From the NCBI GenBank assembly GCA_949358305.1, contig OX442315.1:27554427-27618426 (forward strand): a DNA stretch of 64,000 nucleotides, written 5' to 3'. The DNA comes from Strigamia acuminata. Its lineage: Eukaryota; Arthropoda; Chilopoda; Geophilomorpha; Linotaeniidae. The stretch's first letter is position 1. Each line of letters opens with the position of its first letter. The position numbers and the translations under genes are program-made. The notes below the pieces were generated by a model. That model was not told where the DNA came from. It made no database searches and saw only the letters and a list, made by a program, of their open reading frames with translations. Below, in pieces: positions 63,549-64,000 of this stretch.

Positions 63549-64000
63549 ATGCCGGCTACAGAATTACCCGTTTCAAAAGTTATTGTACACCCTTTGGTGT
63601 TACTGAGTGTGGTGGATCATTTTAATCGAATGGGTAAAATTGGAAATACAAACAGAGTAGTCGGTGTCCTTTTAGGATCGTGGAGGGCGAAGGGAGTTTT
63701 GGACGTTTCTAATAGTTTTGCTGGTAAACATTTTTGTATAATTATTATCGGTCAAGTTTTATCTGAGTTCTCATTTTATTTAGTTCCATTTGACGAGGAT
63801 GAAAAGGATAGATCAGTTTGGTTCTTAGATCATGACTATTTGGAGAACATGTACGGCATGTTCAAAAAGGTTAACGGTAAATGAGTTAAATTTATTTTTT
63901 GGAAACGGATAATTAATTTTATTGTGTATTTTTAAGCTCGAGAAAAGATTGTTGGTTGGTACCACACCGGTCCGAAATTACACCAAAACGACGTTCAAAT
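63549..64000 (+). CDS. Rpn8: 26S proteasome regulatory subunit Rpn8 (PSMD7), 3' truncated
   Basis: Lid subunit that pairs with the Rpn11 deubiquitinase. Three exons are visible (63549-63723, 63784-63876, 63937-64000 and on). The start [20 protein letters not shown] leads into an MPN domain without the JAMM metal site (catalytically dead, as in all Rpn8): [58 protein letters not shown], then [18 protein letters not shown]. The rest lies right of the window. Confidence 0.96.

Overview
This 64 kb window is animal nuclear DNA from a compact, AT-rich genome. Genes are broken by many introns of about 50-100 bases with GT...AG ends, and almost every gene has a recognisable metazoan orthologue. The set (membrane adenylyl cyclase, SHCBP1/Nessun dorma, a CNG beta/CNGL-like channel, tandem RPUSD2-type pseudouridine synthases, EEPD1) and the tiny introns suggest an arthropod, probably a hexapod. 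This is an inference from gene content and architecture; the species cannot be named from the sequence. I rebuilt most genes exon by exon. Where I did so, splice phases agree and the CDS length is a multiple of three (for example AHCY 435 aa, DAD1 113 aa, roadblock 96 aa, AMFR 649 aa, RPUSD copies 581 and 466 aa).

Layout, left to right: adenylyl cyclase (1-4653, 5' cut by the window edge) with a small antisense membrane-protein gene in one intron; a head-to-head pair of inositol monophosphatases (4783-7668); two tandem four-TM proteins of unknown function with a MITE between them (8049-10277); mitochondrial peptide deformylase; importin-4; dynein light chain roadblock; V-ATPase subunit d head-to-head with S-adenosylhomocysteine hydrolase; an intronless NAD-dependent epimerase/dehydratase; a 3 kb gene-poor stretch; an atypical Rab GTPase; EEPD1; an Mpv17-like protein; a CNG channel; E2F4/5-like factor head-to-head with Nup93 (which holds a mariner-type MITE in an intron); ARL2BP head-to-head with SHCBP1/Nessun dorma; two tandem pseudouridine synthases; dynein light intermediate chain; GINS3; AMFR/gp78; DAD1; and the 5' part of the proteasome lid gene PSMD7/Rpn8 (cut by the right edge).

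Neighbours are very close. Divergent pairs share 100-530 bp promoters and convergent pairs end 90-130 bp apart, so shared regulation is likely for several pairs. Visible control elements include palindromic CREs (TGACGTCA) upstream of three transcription units, a CLEAR-type E-box beside the V-ATPase d gene, a TATA box for AHCY and an E2F site between E2F and Nup93.

Most of the window is conserved housekeeping content; I see no operon-like or defence-type novel system. The most interesting signals are: (1) a pair of duplicated, phase-matched 88-nt exons in the first pseudouridine synthase gene that must be used mutually exclusively to keep frame; (2) the single-exon epimerase, a candidate laterally acquired gene; (3) a 92-aa membrane-protein gene nested antisense in the adenylyl cyclase gene with overlapping coding ends; and (4) a Rab with Thr at the catalytic Gln position.
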